A program made the translations under genes and the position numbers. Shown here in pieces: positions 55,555 through 64,000 of a DNA stretch of 64,000 nt. Numbering within the stretch: the first letter of the stretch is position 1; each line of letters begins with the position of its first letter. This stretch comes from Macrolepiota albuminosa (taxonomy: Eukaryota > Basidiomycota > Agaricomycetes > Agaricales > Agaricaceae), in assembly GCA_027475525.1 (NCBI GenBank), contig JAMWFC010000090.1, positions 620,001 through 684,000 on the forward strand, in the 5' to 3' direction. The notes below the pieces were generated by a model. The model was not told the origin of the DNA, searched no databases, and saw only the letters and a program-made list of their open reading frames with translations.

Positions 55555-55569
55555 CTGCGTTGTTATTTA

Positions 55570-56685
55570 GGAAGAATAAAAAGTTGATATACTGACTATC
55601 TCTTCTGAAACAGCCCGAAAATCGAGATCAATCTATGAACTCTGTGGATTCCATAATAATGTCTCCAGGTTGTTACTCGCGATGGATTTGAGTGTGTAAT
55701 GTCCGGTTCTCATTATTTCTGATTCACCTCTCGTACGAAGAATGGTACAAGACGAGATCTTGGTGCTCTCAAGATATGTTCCATAAGAGCAAGCTATCCA
55801 AGATTGAGCATGCGCCGCATAATGCAAGAAGGGATGGGATAGCATTCATGCTGAGTGGCGGAATGATATCTTCTCGAGACATTTAAGAACTGTTTCATAT
55901 CATTCGCTCGAATGCATCATCGTCTCGCACCATGAAACTTATAAGGACCATAGTATGCCGTCGGACCCGATTGGTCAGATAAAGCCTCGAAAGTCGATAA
56001 ATGTACCTAACTGTTCTCGTTCCTCCCATCGTAGTCCTGCCCCCTGTTTCCCATTACTCACCGCTCCCACTTGAGTGGGTATCTAATGGAAAACGGCGAT
56101 ACTGGGGGAAGCGATACAAGGATTGATGCTGATCTGGAATGAGACCAATCCGTCATATGAGAACACGGTTCTCCACAGAAATAGAGTATCACTTCTACAC
56201 TCATACCAATAGTCTTTCGACCACGGACGCGGAAATAAATGCCGGTATGTGACTTCTGTGGCTAAGAGTACCAACTCCAATCCAAGGACTGTAATGTAAG
56301 CTCTTGAAAATGCTAAGAGGCAATGGCAGTTTTTAATCCCGCGCGTCAACGTCACGAAAGTGAAGGTAGTAGAAGGGACTTGAAAGAGCCGGTACAATCA
56401 AATACACTGTAATCAGATCAATCGACGCCCCACACTAGATACAACCAATTGAAATTCTAGCTATAGATTGCGATCACGGCGAGACGATAGTGCACCTGGC
56501 AATGGTAAGTCCAGCGAGGTTGAAATTGTATCTAGATGTATGGTAGTGTACAGTCTTTGAAATACTGATGGTTTAATTAGTAAGGATAACAACTAACAAT
56601 AGCAGAGAAGGCGCACCATTGTGATTTGAATTAAATCTTTCGATCCCAGGTACGATACCTGCTGAGATGCCACGACACAACTCAA
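55570..56685. other. Presumed host DNA without recognised gene
   Basis: Normal CG content, no transposon motifs. Short minus-strand ORFs (56083-56397, 55633-55845) have no recognised domain and no clear splice pattern. It may hold the 3' UTR of the HSBP1-like gene at its right end and part of an unrecognised gene. Confidence 0.4.
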
Positions 56686-57156
56686 CTACTGCATGCTATC
56701 GCTTCTTTTAATGGCGAGCGCTGGAGGAACTGCCGGGCTTGGTGACGGGGACTGTGGCACGCTTACATCGCCGTTGATAATATCTTGTATTGACGCTTCC
56801 AGAGCGTCTACGCGCGTTGACATTTGCGACACTAACGAGTTCCTTGGTCAAAAAATATGAGGATAAGGGGGTAAAACGCACTACGGTCAAGTATTTGGGA
56901 AGACATCTCCTCAAACTTCGCATCTAATTGTTCAAGCAAACTTTCTACCTGCTCGAACCATGAGGTAAAATAACATATTGAATCTTGTACAGCTTACAAA
57001 CGCAGTCAATTCATGGGGGCTAGATATATCGGCTGGTGTTAATGCAGAGGGTCTAATGGCACTAGGCTGTTTGTATGAAGGCATTGGAGTTTTGTCCTTA
57101 TCTGCCTCTGATTTTGAAGGCGTCGCAACATTCAATGGAAGAGCTGAAGATGGCAT
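56686..57156 (-). CDS. HSBP1-like protein (heat shock factor-binding protein 1 family), three exons
   Basis: Exon 1 is 57156-56998 (ATG at 57156, MPSSALPLNVATPSK ... DISSPHELTAF). Intron 1 is 56997-56949 (GTAAGC...GCAG, 49 bp). Exon 2 is 56948-56882 (VESLLEQLDAKFEEMSSQIL). Intron 2 is 56881-56832 (GTGCGT...TTAG, 50 bp). Exon 3 is 56831-56686 (SQMSTRVDALEASIQDIIN, then a Ser/Pro-rich tail, TAG at 56686). The joined frame gives 123 residues. The core parallels human HSBP1 (DLTSVVQTLLQQMQDKF, MSDQIIGRIDDMSSRI), a heptad-repeat coiled coil that binds the trimer of heat shock factor 1 and dampens it. The fungal N-terminal and C-terminal extensions are low complexity. An additional upstream exon cannot be excluded. 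Confidence 0.85.
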
Positions 57157-58424
57157 AGCGTCACCAAATATCGGTTCAAACAAAAGAAAGTCGGGGTGAT
57201 GAGTTTACCAATTAACAATGACAAATTCAAACACTACCTTTTTTGAATATTTTGGCAACCCTATGACCCGTGACAACGAATAGTTTCGGCCTTTGCCGCA
57301 AACGTGAGAAGAGTGAAATATTCGGCGGATTCAGGTCCCTGGTGAGGGTGCGTGCCGAAGTGTTCGTGAGACACTACTTGTTCTATAACTACAAAAGGTC
57401 TACTATCAACATGAGCATTCCCAAGGAGCGCGGCCGGAAAGTTTACGTTTGGCAAGATTTGGATCTACTCCACAAGTTGCCGAAACACGCAAAGAAAGAC
57501 GGTCCGGAAGCTAGCCATGTGCAAGAATGATGATAATAGATAACAAAGAATGAATAGTGTGCCATATATGATCACTTTTGAGGGCATAAGCATGGAGAGA
57601 AGGTATTGGACGATGTTAATAGCCAAGACATAAGGTGGTGTTTGTGTCATTGTGAATGATAAGGTATCATTGACTCCTAGAACAAGGGGATAAGCCGCAG
57701 ATAGGGTCTGATGACGGGGTGACTTTTGGCATTGCGTCATTCAAGGAGGTAAAAGCAGTTCGGACACTAATAGCGGGACTTCCGCCAGACGCCGCGATGA
57801 TAATGAAAAAGAGATTGCTTAGAAGTCATGAGTATGTTCATTGATGGTCACAGAACCTGGATCTACGCTGAGAAATTATGAGGTATGTTTAATAGATGTT
57901 TGGTAGTGCATGTTATTGAGGCAAGGTTGTGATATCGTGCCAGTGATAATTAATGCCAACCAACGAACCATACTTTATATTAGTGAGGACGATCCTAACT
58001 AAAACTGTGCTACAAAGATGTGATATGGAACAATAGTGAATCAATAACACGACGTCGTCGAAGAAGATAAGAGGGTGATAAGACCATTACAGTTCTTACA
58101 CGAGGTCTAGAGACTAAGCAGCAGCTCGAGGTATGAAGTAACGAAAAGCATAATGTTTTGAGAGAGAAAGCCTAAAAGACGGAATCGGTCCGACGATCGT
58201 CATATTTGGAATAGAGTGGTGGAGAAACAAATCAATAACTAACTGTTCCAAGTCATTCGAAGTCGGTATCAGGAGCCGCGAGTTACATGTGGTCATACAT
58301 ACGAACCAGAGATTTCGAGAGTGACAGGCTTTAGCTTCATATAGTTTGAGTTTGACAGATCATCCAGATCGATGAGCTTTTCGCGAGATGTAAAGAATGC
58401 CTACAATTGAAGATTAAATTGGGA
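57157..58424. other. Presumed host DNA upstream of the HSBP1-like gene
   Basis: Should include the HSBP1-like promoter. On the plus strand 57270-57530 has an 86-codon frame from GTG (first ATG at 57411, MSIPKERGRKVYVWQDL), not recognised. A divergent gene is possible but unsupported. The remainder up to the copia target duplication (58420-58424) shows nothing I can name. Confidence 0.35.
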
Positions 58425-58640
58425 TGTTGAGCGAGGGTCGCGGCACGCGTCGTGAACACGTGATGCCACATATACCGGAGAGGGAACGGAGGAAAAGGGA
58501 ACTATACAGTACCACAAGACACATCGGATACCGGATGCAGTAACACACCTCAGTCGTTGATACACCGACTGAGTCTTGTATCCAACAGGTACATACACTA
58601 ATATAGTCGTTGATACACCGACTGAGTCTTGTATCCAACA
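58425..58640 (+). repeat. 5' LTR of copia E, with a 53-bp internal duplication
   Basis: The 163-bp LTR (as in the 3' copy) would end at 58587. However the block AGTCGTTGATACACCGACTG ... CAACAGG recurs from 58605 after a short spacer, and only after this second copy (end 58640) comes the primer site GGTTTTGGGCCC. The 5' LTR is thus 216 bp by that reading. Confidence 0.8.
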
Positions 58641-58729
58641 GGTTTTGGGCCCCGTGCCACTCAGTGAATACGTGCACACGACTCGAGAAACACAGAAAAA
58701 AATTTTTTTCTGACACTTGACAACCGAAA

Positions 58730-61700
58730 ATGACCCAGACAGCACCCGCATTGTTCTTACTGCAAGCGGAGGAGAGATTTTGATGGCACGAACTGGGTGA
58801 CTTTTAAGACCATGTTGACTGAAGCCGCATGAGGCCGTGGCTTGTTGGGGTACTTGAATGGACAGATCCCCAACCCCGAGAAACCGATCAGCGAATCAAA
58901 ACCGGTTACATCGACGACGTGGTGGGGTGCCACCAACCTGACCGCTGACGAGTGGCAACAACGTGACGTGTACGTGAGGAGTATGATCGTCCTCAATGTC
59001 ATCAACCCTGTAGGGGCAGGTGTTAAGATGGATGGATCGGCTGCTGAAGCATGGTCATCACTTACAACCCTGCACGATGCAAAATCTGACCTTGGCCTCC
59101 TACATGCCAAGGAGGAGCTCAGCGCGATCAAGTACACCAACGGATCCAGCATAGAGACCCACTTCCGGCTGATGCGGACAGCATGGGCCAAGGCCAATGA
59201 CCAGGGAGCCGGTATTGATGACCGACGTTTCCGAGCATACATAATTAAGTCCATGCCGAAGTCCTGGGCAGCAGTCACCGGGTCCCTCATAGACAAGACG
59301 TCATCAGCGTCAGTGATTACCCAGTTGACGACCCACGCCTTACTATTGCATGGCCCGCCTGCCATAGCGCCCACCAACAGCACCCAGGCACTCATAGCCC
59401 AGACAGGACGTGTGAACGGCAGTATGAAACCAACGTGTACCAATCCGAACTGTGGGAGGGTTGGGCACACGATGGAGAAGTGTTTCTGCAAGGGCAGGGG
59501 GCTCGAGGGACAGTTCCCAGACTGGTGGAGGAAGGGGAAGGGTGGAGGTAACGCTCAGACTACGACCCCAACTGGGACCCAAGCTCCGACCACGACGGCC
59601 CTGACCACCCCAGCACCCCAGGCTAATTCAGCCCTGATCTCGGCTAGCAACTTGGACAGCCACCAGTGCCTTGCGTTCTTGACCCTGACATCTGACGCCA
59701 CAGGGACTGTTCAAGCTATGTACGCAGACTCTGCAGCGAGTCGCCACTTCTTCACTGACAGGGAGGACTTTGTTACTTATGGCCCCCCTGATGAAGCAAA
59801 CAGGACGGGAGTAGCGGCAAAGGGCACGTTCAGGATCTTGGGACGCGGCAGGGTGCACAAGTGGATTAAGTTCAATGGCGAACTCATAGAAGTGACTTTT
59901 GAGGACGCACTCCATGCTCCTGACCTCTCACACAACCTGGTCTCGATCGGTTCCCTTGTCCGTAAGGGGGTCAAATTAGGCATTGATGCGGATGGTGCCA
60001 CCCTACATGCTCTGGATGGCAGGCCATTCATGAGGTGCCCGATGAGCAGCACAATGTTCATCGTCGAGTTTGTTTCCCTGCCCCCGACTGCTATGGTCAT
60101 GCGCTCCCTTAACCACCCTACTGACCTTGAGACCTGGCATTGCAGGCTCGCACACGTCAACAAGGGAATGATATGTGAGATGGTCAGAGATGCGACCATC
60201 GAGGGCCTGAAGGTGACGAAGATGTCGACATCAGGGCAATGCGAGGATTGTATCATGGGCAAACAGCCATGACGCCCATTCAACGCTGAAGTCGATTCCA
60301 AAACACAGCCTTTCGAACATGTAGCCTTCGACATGTGGGGGCCCGTCCGGGTGCAGACAACAGGGGGCAAGTCCCTGATGCTAGTCGTGACGGACCAGGC
60401 TGGTGCAGGGTGCGAGGCCTGGTACCTTGCAAACAAGGCGATGGAAACGACTGTCGCGTGCCTTGAGGCGTATGATCTTTGAGTAGAGACGCAATGTGGG
60501 TTATGGGTCAAACGAGTGCATACAGATGGCGGGAGGGAGTTTGACAATGAGCTGTGGGACTTGTACTGTCATAAATGTGGGATCGTGCACAAAACCATGC
60601 CGCCCCACTCTTCGTCGGCCAATGGCATGATTGAGCGTCGGAACCACACAATACTGGACTTGGCACGCAGCATGCTTGTGGACTCACGACTCCCTCCACA
60701 CTACTGGGGGGAGGCCACATCCATGGCGATTCATGTCCCGGATGTTGTACCAAGTTCTAGACACCCACAGAGGACCCCTTTCGAGATACGAACAGGCTGC
60801 AAGCCTGATGTCTCCTATCTCCGCCCTTTTGGATGTACGGTGTATGCCAGAGTACCTTGCAAGGACGGCGCTAGTAAACTGGACCCCAGATTGGTCAGGT
60901 GTGTGTTGGTGGGGTACTTCAGCCATGGCGACTACAAGCTCCTCGAACGCTCATCTGGTCGGATGATACATTCCCGTGACGTCATTTTTGAGGAAGCCGG
61001 CGGACACCGCACGCTGCCTGGTGACCAGGAGGACGATACAACCGATCTGCTTGAGGTCCTGGGCGTTGTGGACGGCGACAATGCAGTCGAACCGCTTGCC
61101 GGCACTGACGGGATGACAATGCCTCCTATCAAGCCCACGCCCACCGCCCCTGTTATCAACCCTGCTGCTGTGCCTGAAGTGTGTTGATCGAGCTGTATAG
61201 CAGCCAGGGGCACGACCACTGCACCGCATCAATTGAACCCATCCACCTCCGGGGACGACACCGAGCCCAAAAGCGAGGAGGAGACGTACCGGGGTATGCC
61301 TGGAGCCATGTGGGCAAACGCCGCAGCTGACGATGAGCACTGGGTCCTGAAGTCCTTCTCTGAGGCCATGACTCATCCGGACTTATGGAAGGGGCCTATG
61401 GATGCAGAAATGGCGCATATGCATGAGCGGAAGGTGTGGCGGCTCATCCCAAGACCTGAGGGCGCAAGGACGATGAAGAACAGATAGACCTTTGCCTTGA
61501 AGTACAACGCGAGTGGGAAAGTGGTGGCCTGCAAGGCCAGGCTCGTGGCGAAGGGATTCTCACAGATTCCTGGCGTCGATTATTTTGCGATGTATGCCTC
61601 TGTCGTAAAGTATGAGTCTCTCTGAATCAACTTAGCGGCTGGTGCAGTCCTGGATTACGAGATGTGGCAAATCAACTATACCAGCGCTTACCTCAACGCG

Positions 61701-62974
61701 CCTACGCAGGTCCCTATCCTCATGGAGCAGCCAGAAGGTTATGAGGTGAAACCCAGTGAGGTTTATAGGTTGGATGTCTATGAGGGTGGACAGGTTTGGG
61801 GGAGCGTGGATGATGGTGGTGAGGAAGGGGACGACAGTGAAATAAGCTTGGTGTCGCTGCTTGATAAAGCACTATATGGGACTATGGATGGGGCAAATAA
61901 TTGGTGGCGTACCTTAGATGAAGACATGATGAAACTCGGGTTCAGATGCTCCAAAGCCAACCAATCTGTACGCTCAAGGCATAGGGATGGTGAGACAACA
62001 ATCACAAGTATGTACACCGACAACACGTCAGGCATGTCATCATCAAAGAAAGAAGCTGAGCATGCACACCGGGAACTCGGGACAAACTTTGAGATCAAGG
62101 ATCTTGGGGAGATGAAGTTCGTCTTAGGCATTCACATCGTCCAAGACTGGGAGCGGAAATTGATAACCCTGGACCAAGAAGAGTACCTCAAAAGGACCCT
62201 TGAGAAGTACTCCATGTCGGACTGCACACCAAAGTATACACCACTCCCACCAGGAATCATATTGAGCTGAAGCCAAGCACCAGTGACTGTGGAGGACCGT
62301 GCATACATGGTGGACAAGCCATACAAGGAAGCCCTAGGTTCTTTGATGTATGCACAAGTAGGAACATGCCCCGATATTGCATACGCAATTACGTCACTTA
62401 GCAGGTTCATGTTGAACCCAGGGAAACCACATCGGCTGGCCTTACAACACGCATGCGATATATCAAAGCAACAATCCACTACAAAATACGCTATGGGGGA
62501 CCTGGATACGATGACTTCATACCCCGTGGCTACTACGATTCTGACTTTGCCACAGACATCGACAACTGCAAGTCAATATCTGGAGGGGTGTATATTCAAG
62601 CTGGGGGACCCACCGCTTGGAGCGCAAAATTCCAGGATACGGTGTCAACATCAACCACAGAAGCTGAATACATTGCCCTAGGGAGAGCCGGAGAGCAGAT
62701 ACAATGGATGTATGCAGCGCTATCAGAAGTGGGACTAAGCGTAGCTTACCCAGCGAGCCTCAAAGGAGACAACAACGGGTCTATCGCAATCGCTGAGAAC
62801 AAGCGCAACCACAATCAAGTGAAACATATTGATGTCCATCATCATTTCATCAGACACGCAGTGGAAGAGGGACAGATCAAGATCGACTACGTGCCCAGCA
62901 CCAAGAACCTAGCAGACATATTCACAAAACTGCTTGCATGGCCACAGCACTTGAAGATATGCCAAGCTATGTGA
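58730..62974 (+). pseudogene. Gag-pol of copia E (one long frame with stops)
   Basis: ATG at 58730, a one-base shift in a T run near 58780, then one frame to about 62450 with stops at 58830, 60270, 60480, 61185, 61485, 61623 and 62268. Gag ends with a knuckle CTNPNCGRVGHTMEKC (C-x4-C-x4-H-x4-C). Protease: AMYADSAASRHFFTD. Pre-integrase: ETWHCRLAHVNKGM, CEDCIMGKQP. Integrase: VAFDMWGPV, RVHTDGGREFDN and NGMIERRNHT, so all three acidic residues remain. RT: VACKARLVAKGFSQIPGVDY, SAYLNAPTQVPILMEQPEGY; the usual YVDD box appears as YTDN. RNase H (62453-62974, after a frameshift): GYYDSDFATDIDNCKSISG, STTEAEYIALGRA, VKHIDVHHHFIRHAVEEG. The stops fit CGA-to-TGA decay; not functional. Confidence 0.93.
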
Positions 62975-63019
62975 TTATGCGAGGAGTGATGAACGATGCG
63001 TGTAGCGAGCCCGGGGAAG

Positions 63020-63182
63020 TGTTGAGCGAGGGTCGCAGCACGCGTCGTGAACATGTGATGCCACATATACTGGAGAGGGAACAGAGGAAAAGGGAACTAT
63101 ACAGTACCACAAGACACATCGGATACTGGATGCAGTAACACACCTCAGTCGTTGATACACCAACTGAGTCTTGTATCCAACA
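63020..63182 (+). repeat. 3' LTR of copia E (163 bp)
   Basis: TGTTGAGCGAGGG...TATCCAACA, followed by the target duplication TGGGA. Against the 5' copy I see only a handful of transitions (for example CGCGGCACG against CGCAGCACG). Confidence 0.93.
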
Positions 63183-63187
63183 TGGGA

Positions 63188-64000
63188 AGGTACATTGAAC
63201 AAGCATACCAACGAGATCTAGTGGAAAGCTGGGACTAGAGTGTTAGCGCTCAGATGCCCACAGATGACGAATGCGCCTTGGATCGTGCACCCACCGATGA
63301 CAACACCAACCTTGATCACTCGATCATACTCTGTCACACTCCTTTACGCTATCACATTATCACACTCGTTAGGGACACTGGCCCTATTGTCACCAGGGAC
63401 AGTGGCCTCCATTGTTACATGACAGTATATATATTCCTTTTACTCTACTCATCCCTCAGTCAATTATATCGGACTGAGGATGAGCCTTACACATATTTTT
63501 TGATATGAATATGATACTAAAGGCGTACCTATAGGAATACTTACAAGCATTGTTATAGGTACACTAATATAGTCAATTATATCGGACTGAGGGAATACTT
63601 ACAAGCATTGTTATAGGTATCCTGTTCTAACATAGAGTTGTCAAACGTTCAAAATAGATATCTTGTTTTAGACAATGTACTCAGTCGGTGGATAGATGAC
63701 TGTATTGTCAGTCTAGCTACCTGTTTTAGACAGGAGGGAGCAAAAAAAAAACATTGGATCTATCTGCTTACTTAATATTCCAAATAGGGTAATTATATCA
63801 TCAGGTATCACCAGCCGGTCGCCTTATTCTCGTTCTACCAGCTTCACACATCCACCCATTCACTCTACATTCTAAATCTATGCAGTGTAGATCACCTGTA
63901 GCTACCACATACCATGCCAAATTAGGCATGGAATTTAGTCATATTCCACATCTAATTCGGTGTGCTTTTCCTAGTTTGCCCTTCCTGCAATAATACAGGC
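63188..64000. other. Unassigned region with rearranged short repeats
   Basis: No ORF of note. It contains an inverted-repeat-like stretch (ACTGGCCC...CAGTGGCC, about 63375-63410), two copies of AGTCAATTATATCGGACTGA (63458 and 63571) and two of GAATACTTACAAGCATTGTT (63535 and 63593). The composition resembles a broken LTR, but I cannot define ends. Toward the right end, 63900-63965 can form a hairpin (CCATGCC/GGCATGG). Confidence 0.3.

Larger units (their letters stand above)
58425..63182 (+). mobile_element. Ty1/copia element E, full length
   Basis: LTRs start TGTTGAGCG at 58425 and 63020 and end TATCCAACA. The whole is flanked by TGGGA (58420-58424 and 63183-63187), a perfect 5-bp target duplication. 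Gag, protease, integrase, RT and RNase H follow in the order PR-IN-RT-RH that defines copia elements. LTRs are near identical apart from an internal duplication in the 5' LTR. It inserted into presumed host DNA. Confidence 0.95.

Noticed and set aside
56640..56670. tRNA-like motif TTCGATCCCAGGTACGATACC
   Set aside because: No acceptor stem or anticodon arm can be built around it.
57270..57530. Host protein gene on the plus strand
   Set aside because: No ATG at the start, no recognised domain, and it lies in the likely promoter of the HSBP1-like gene; left as undecided.
1..64000. rRNA genes, secondary-metabolite cluster, viral or toxin genes
   Set aside because: No rRNA-like stretch and no such domain was seen; all large ORFs belong to transposable elements.

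Overview
The window looks like nuclear DNA of a filamentous fungus, most likely a basidiomycete (Agaricomycetes). It is almost wholly nested transposable elements. This rests on the element mix (chromodomain Ty3/gypsy elements, Ty1/copia, a DIRS-type tyrosine-recombinase retrotransposon, a two-ORF LINE, a Tc1/mariner element, Plavaka-like fragments) and on one recognisable host gene, an HSBP1-like gene on the minus strand at 56686-57156 with two introns of 49 and 50 bp.

Layout. (1) 1-21582: an old, CpG-poor Ty3/gypsy element on the minus strand ("B"), whose 3' end lies beyond the left edge. It carries a third ORF (about 123-1978), then pol, protease and gag, and a 5' LTR at 21326-21582. It is split by a solo LTR of another family (4313-4887, TSD TCAAT), by a full gypsy element ("A1", 5742-17498, plus strand, TSD ATCTC) and by a Tc1/mariner element (about 18900-20510) with ~200-bp inverted repeats. 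(2) 21583-28693: a second copy of the A family ("A2", minus strand), heavily decayed and lacking gag. Its 5' LTR is fused directly to the middle of a protease domain, and a solo LTR (25767-26263, TSD GAGGC) sits in its RNase H. (3) 28694-29570: N-terminal Plavaka-like fragment. (4) About 29590-35172: DIRS-like element. (5) 35173-41666: nearly intact chromoviral gypsy ("C") with open gag and pol and two 518-bp LTRs. (6) 41667-45413: 5' part of a copia element ("D", minus strand). (7) 45500-46330: C-terminal Plavaka-like fragment and flank. (8) 46335-58424: host DNA holding the HSBP1-like gene, interrupted by an 8.3-kb LINE (47231-55554, TSD CTGCGTTGTTATTTA). (9) 58425-63182: copia element ("E", TSD TGGGA), recent but full of stop codons. 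(10) 63188-64000: unassigned sequence.

The elements differ in decay. B, A2, Tc1 and the Plavaka pieces are visibly short of CG and carry many C-to-T type stops. A1, DIRS, LINE, E and above all C keep CG. This fits C-to-T decay at methylated CpG (or a RIP-like process) acting for different times.

Most notable observations: six perfect tandem duplications, every one with a period of exactly 77 bp, lying in unrelated sequences (probably an assembly artefact); an antisense ORF conserved between the two A-family copies; a long third ORF in element B; two tandem protease-like domains in A1; and a copia primer-binding site matching the anticodon arm of initiator tRNA-Met.
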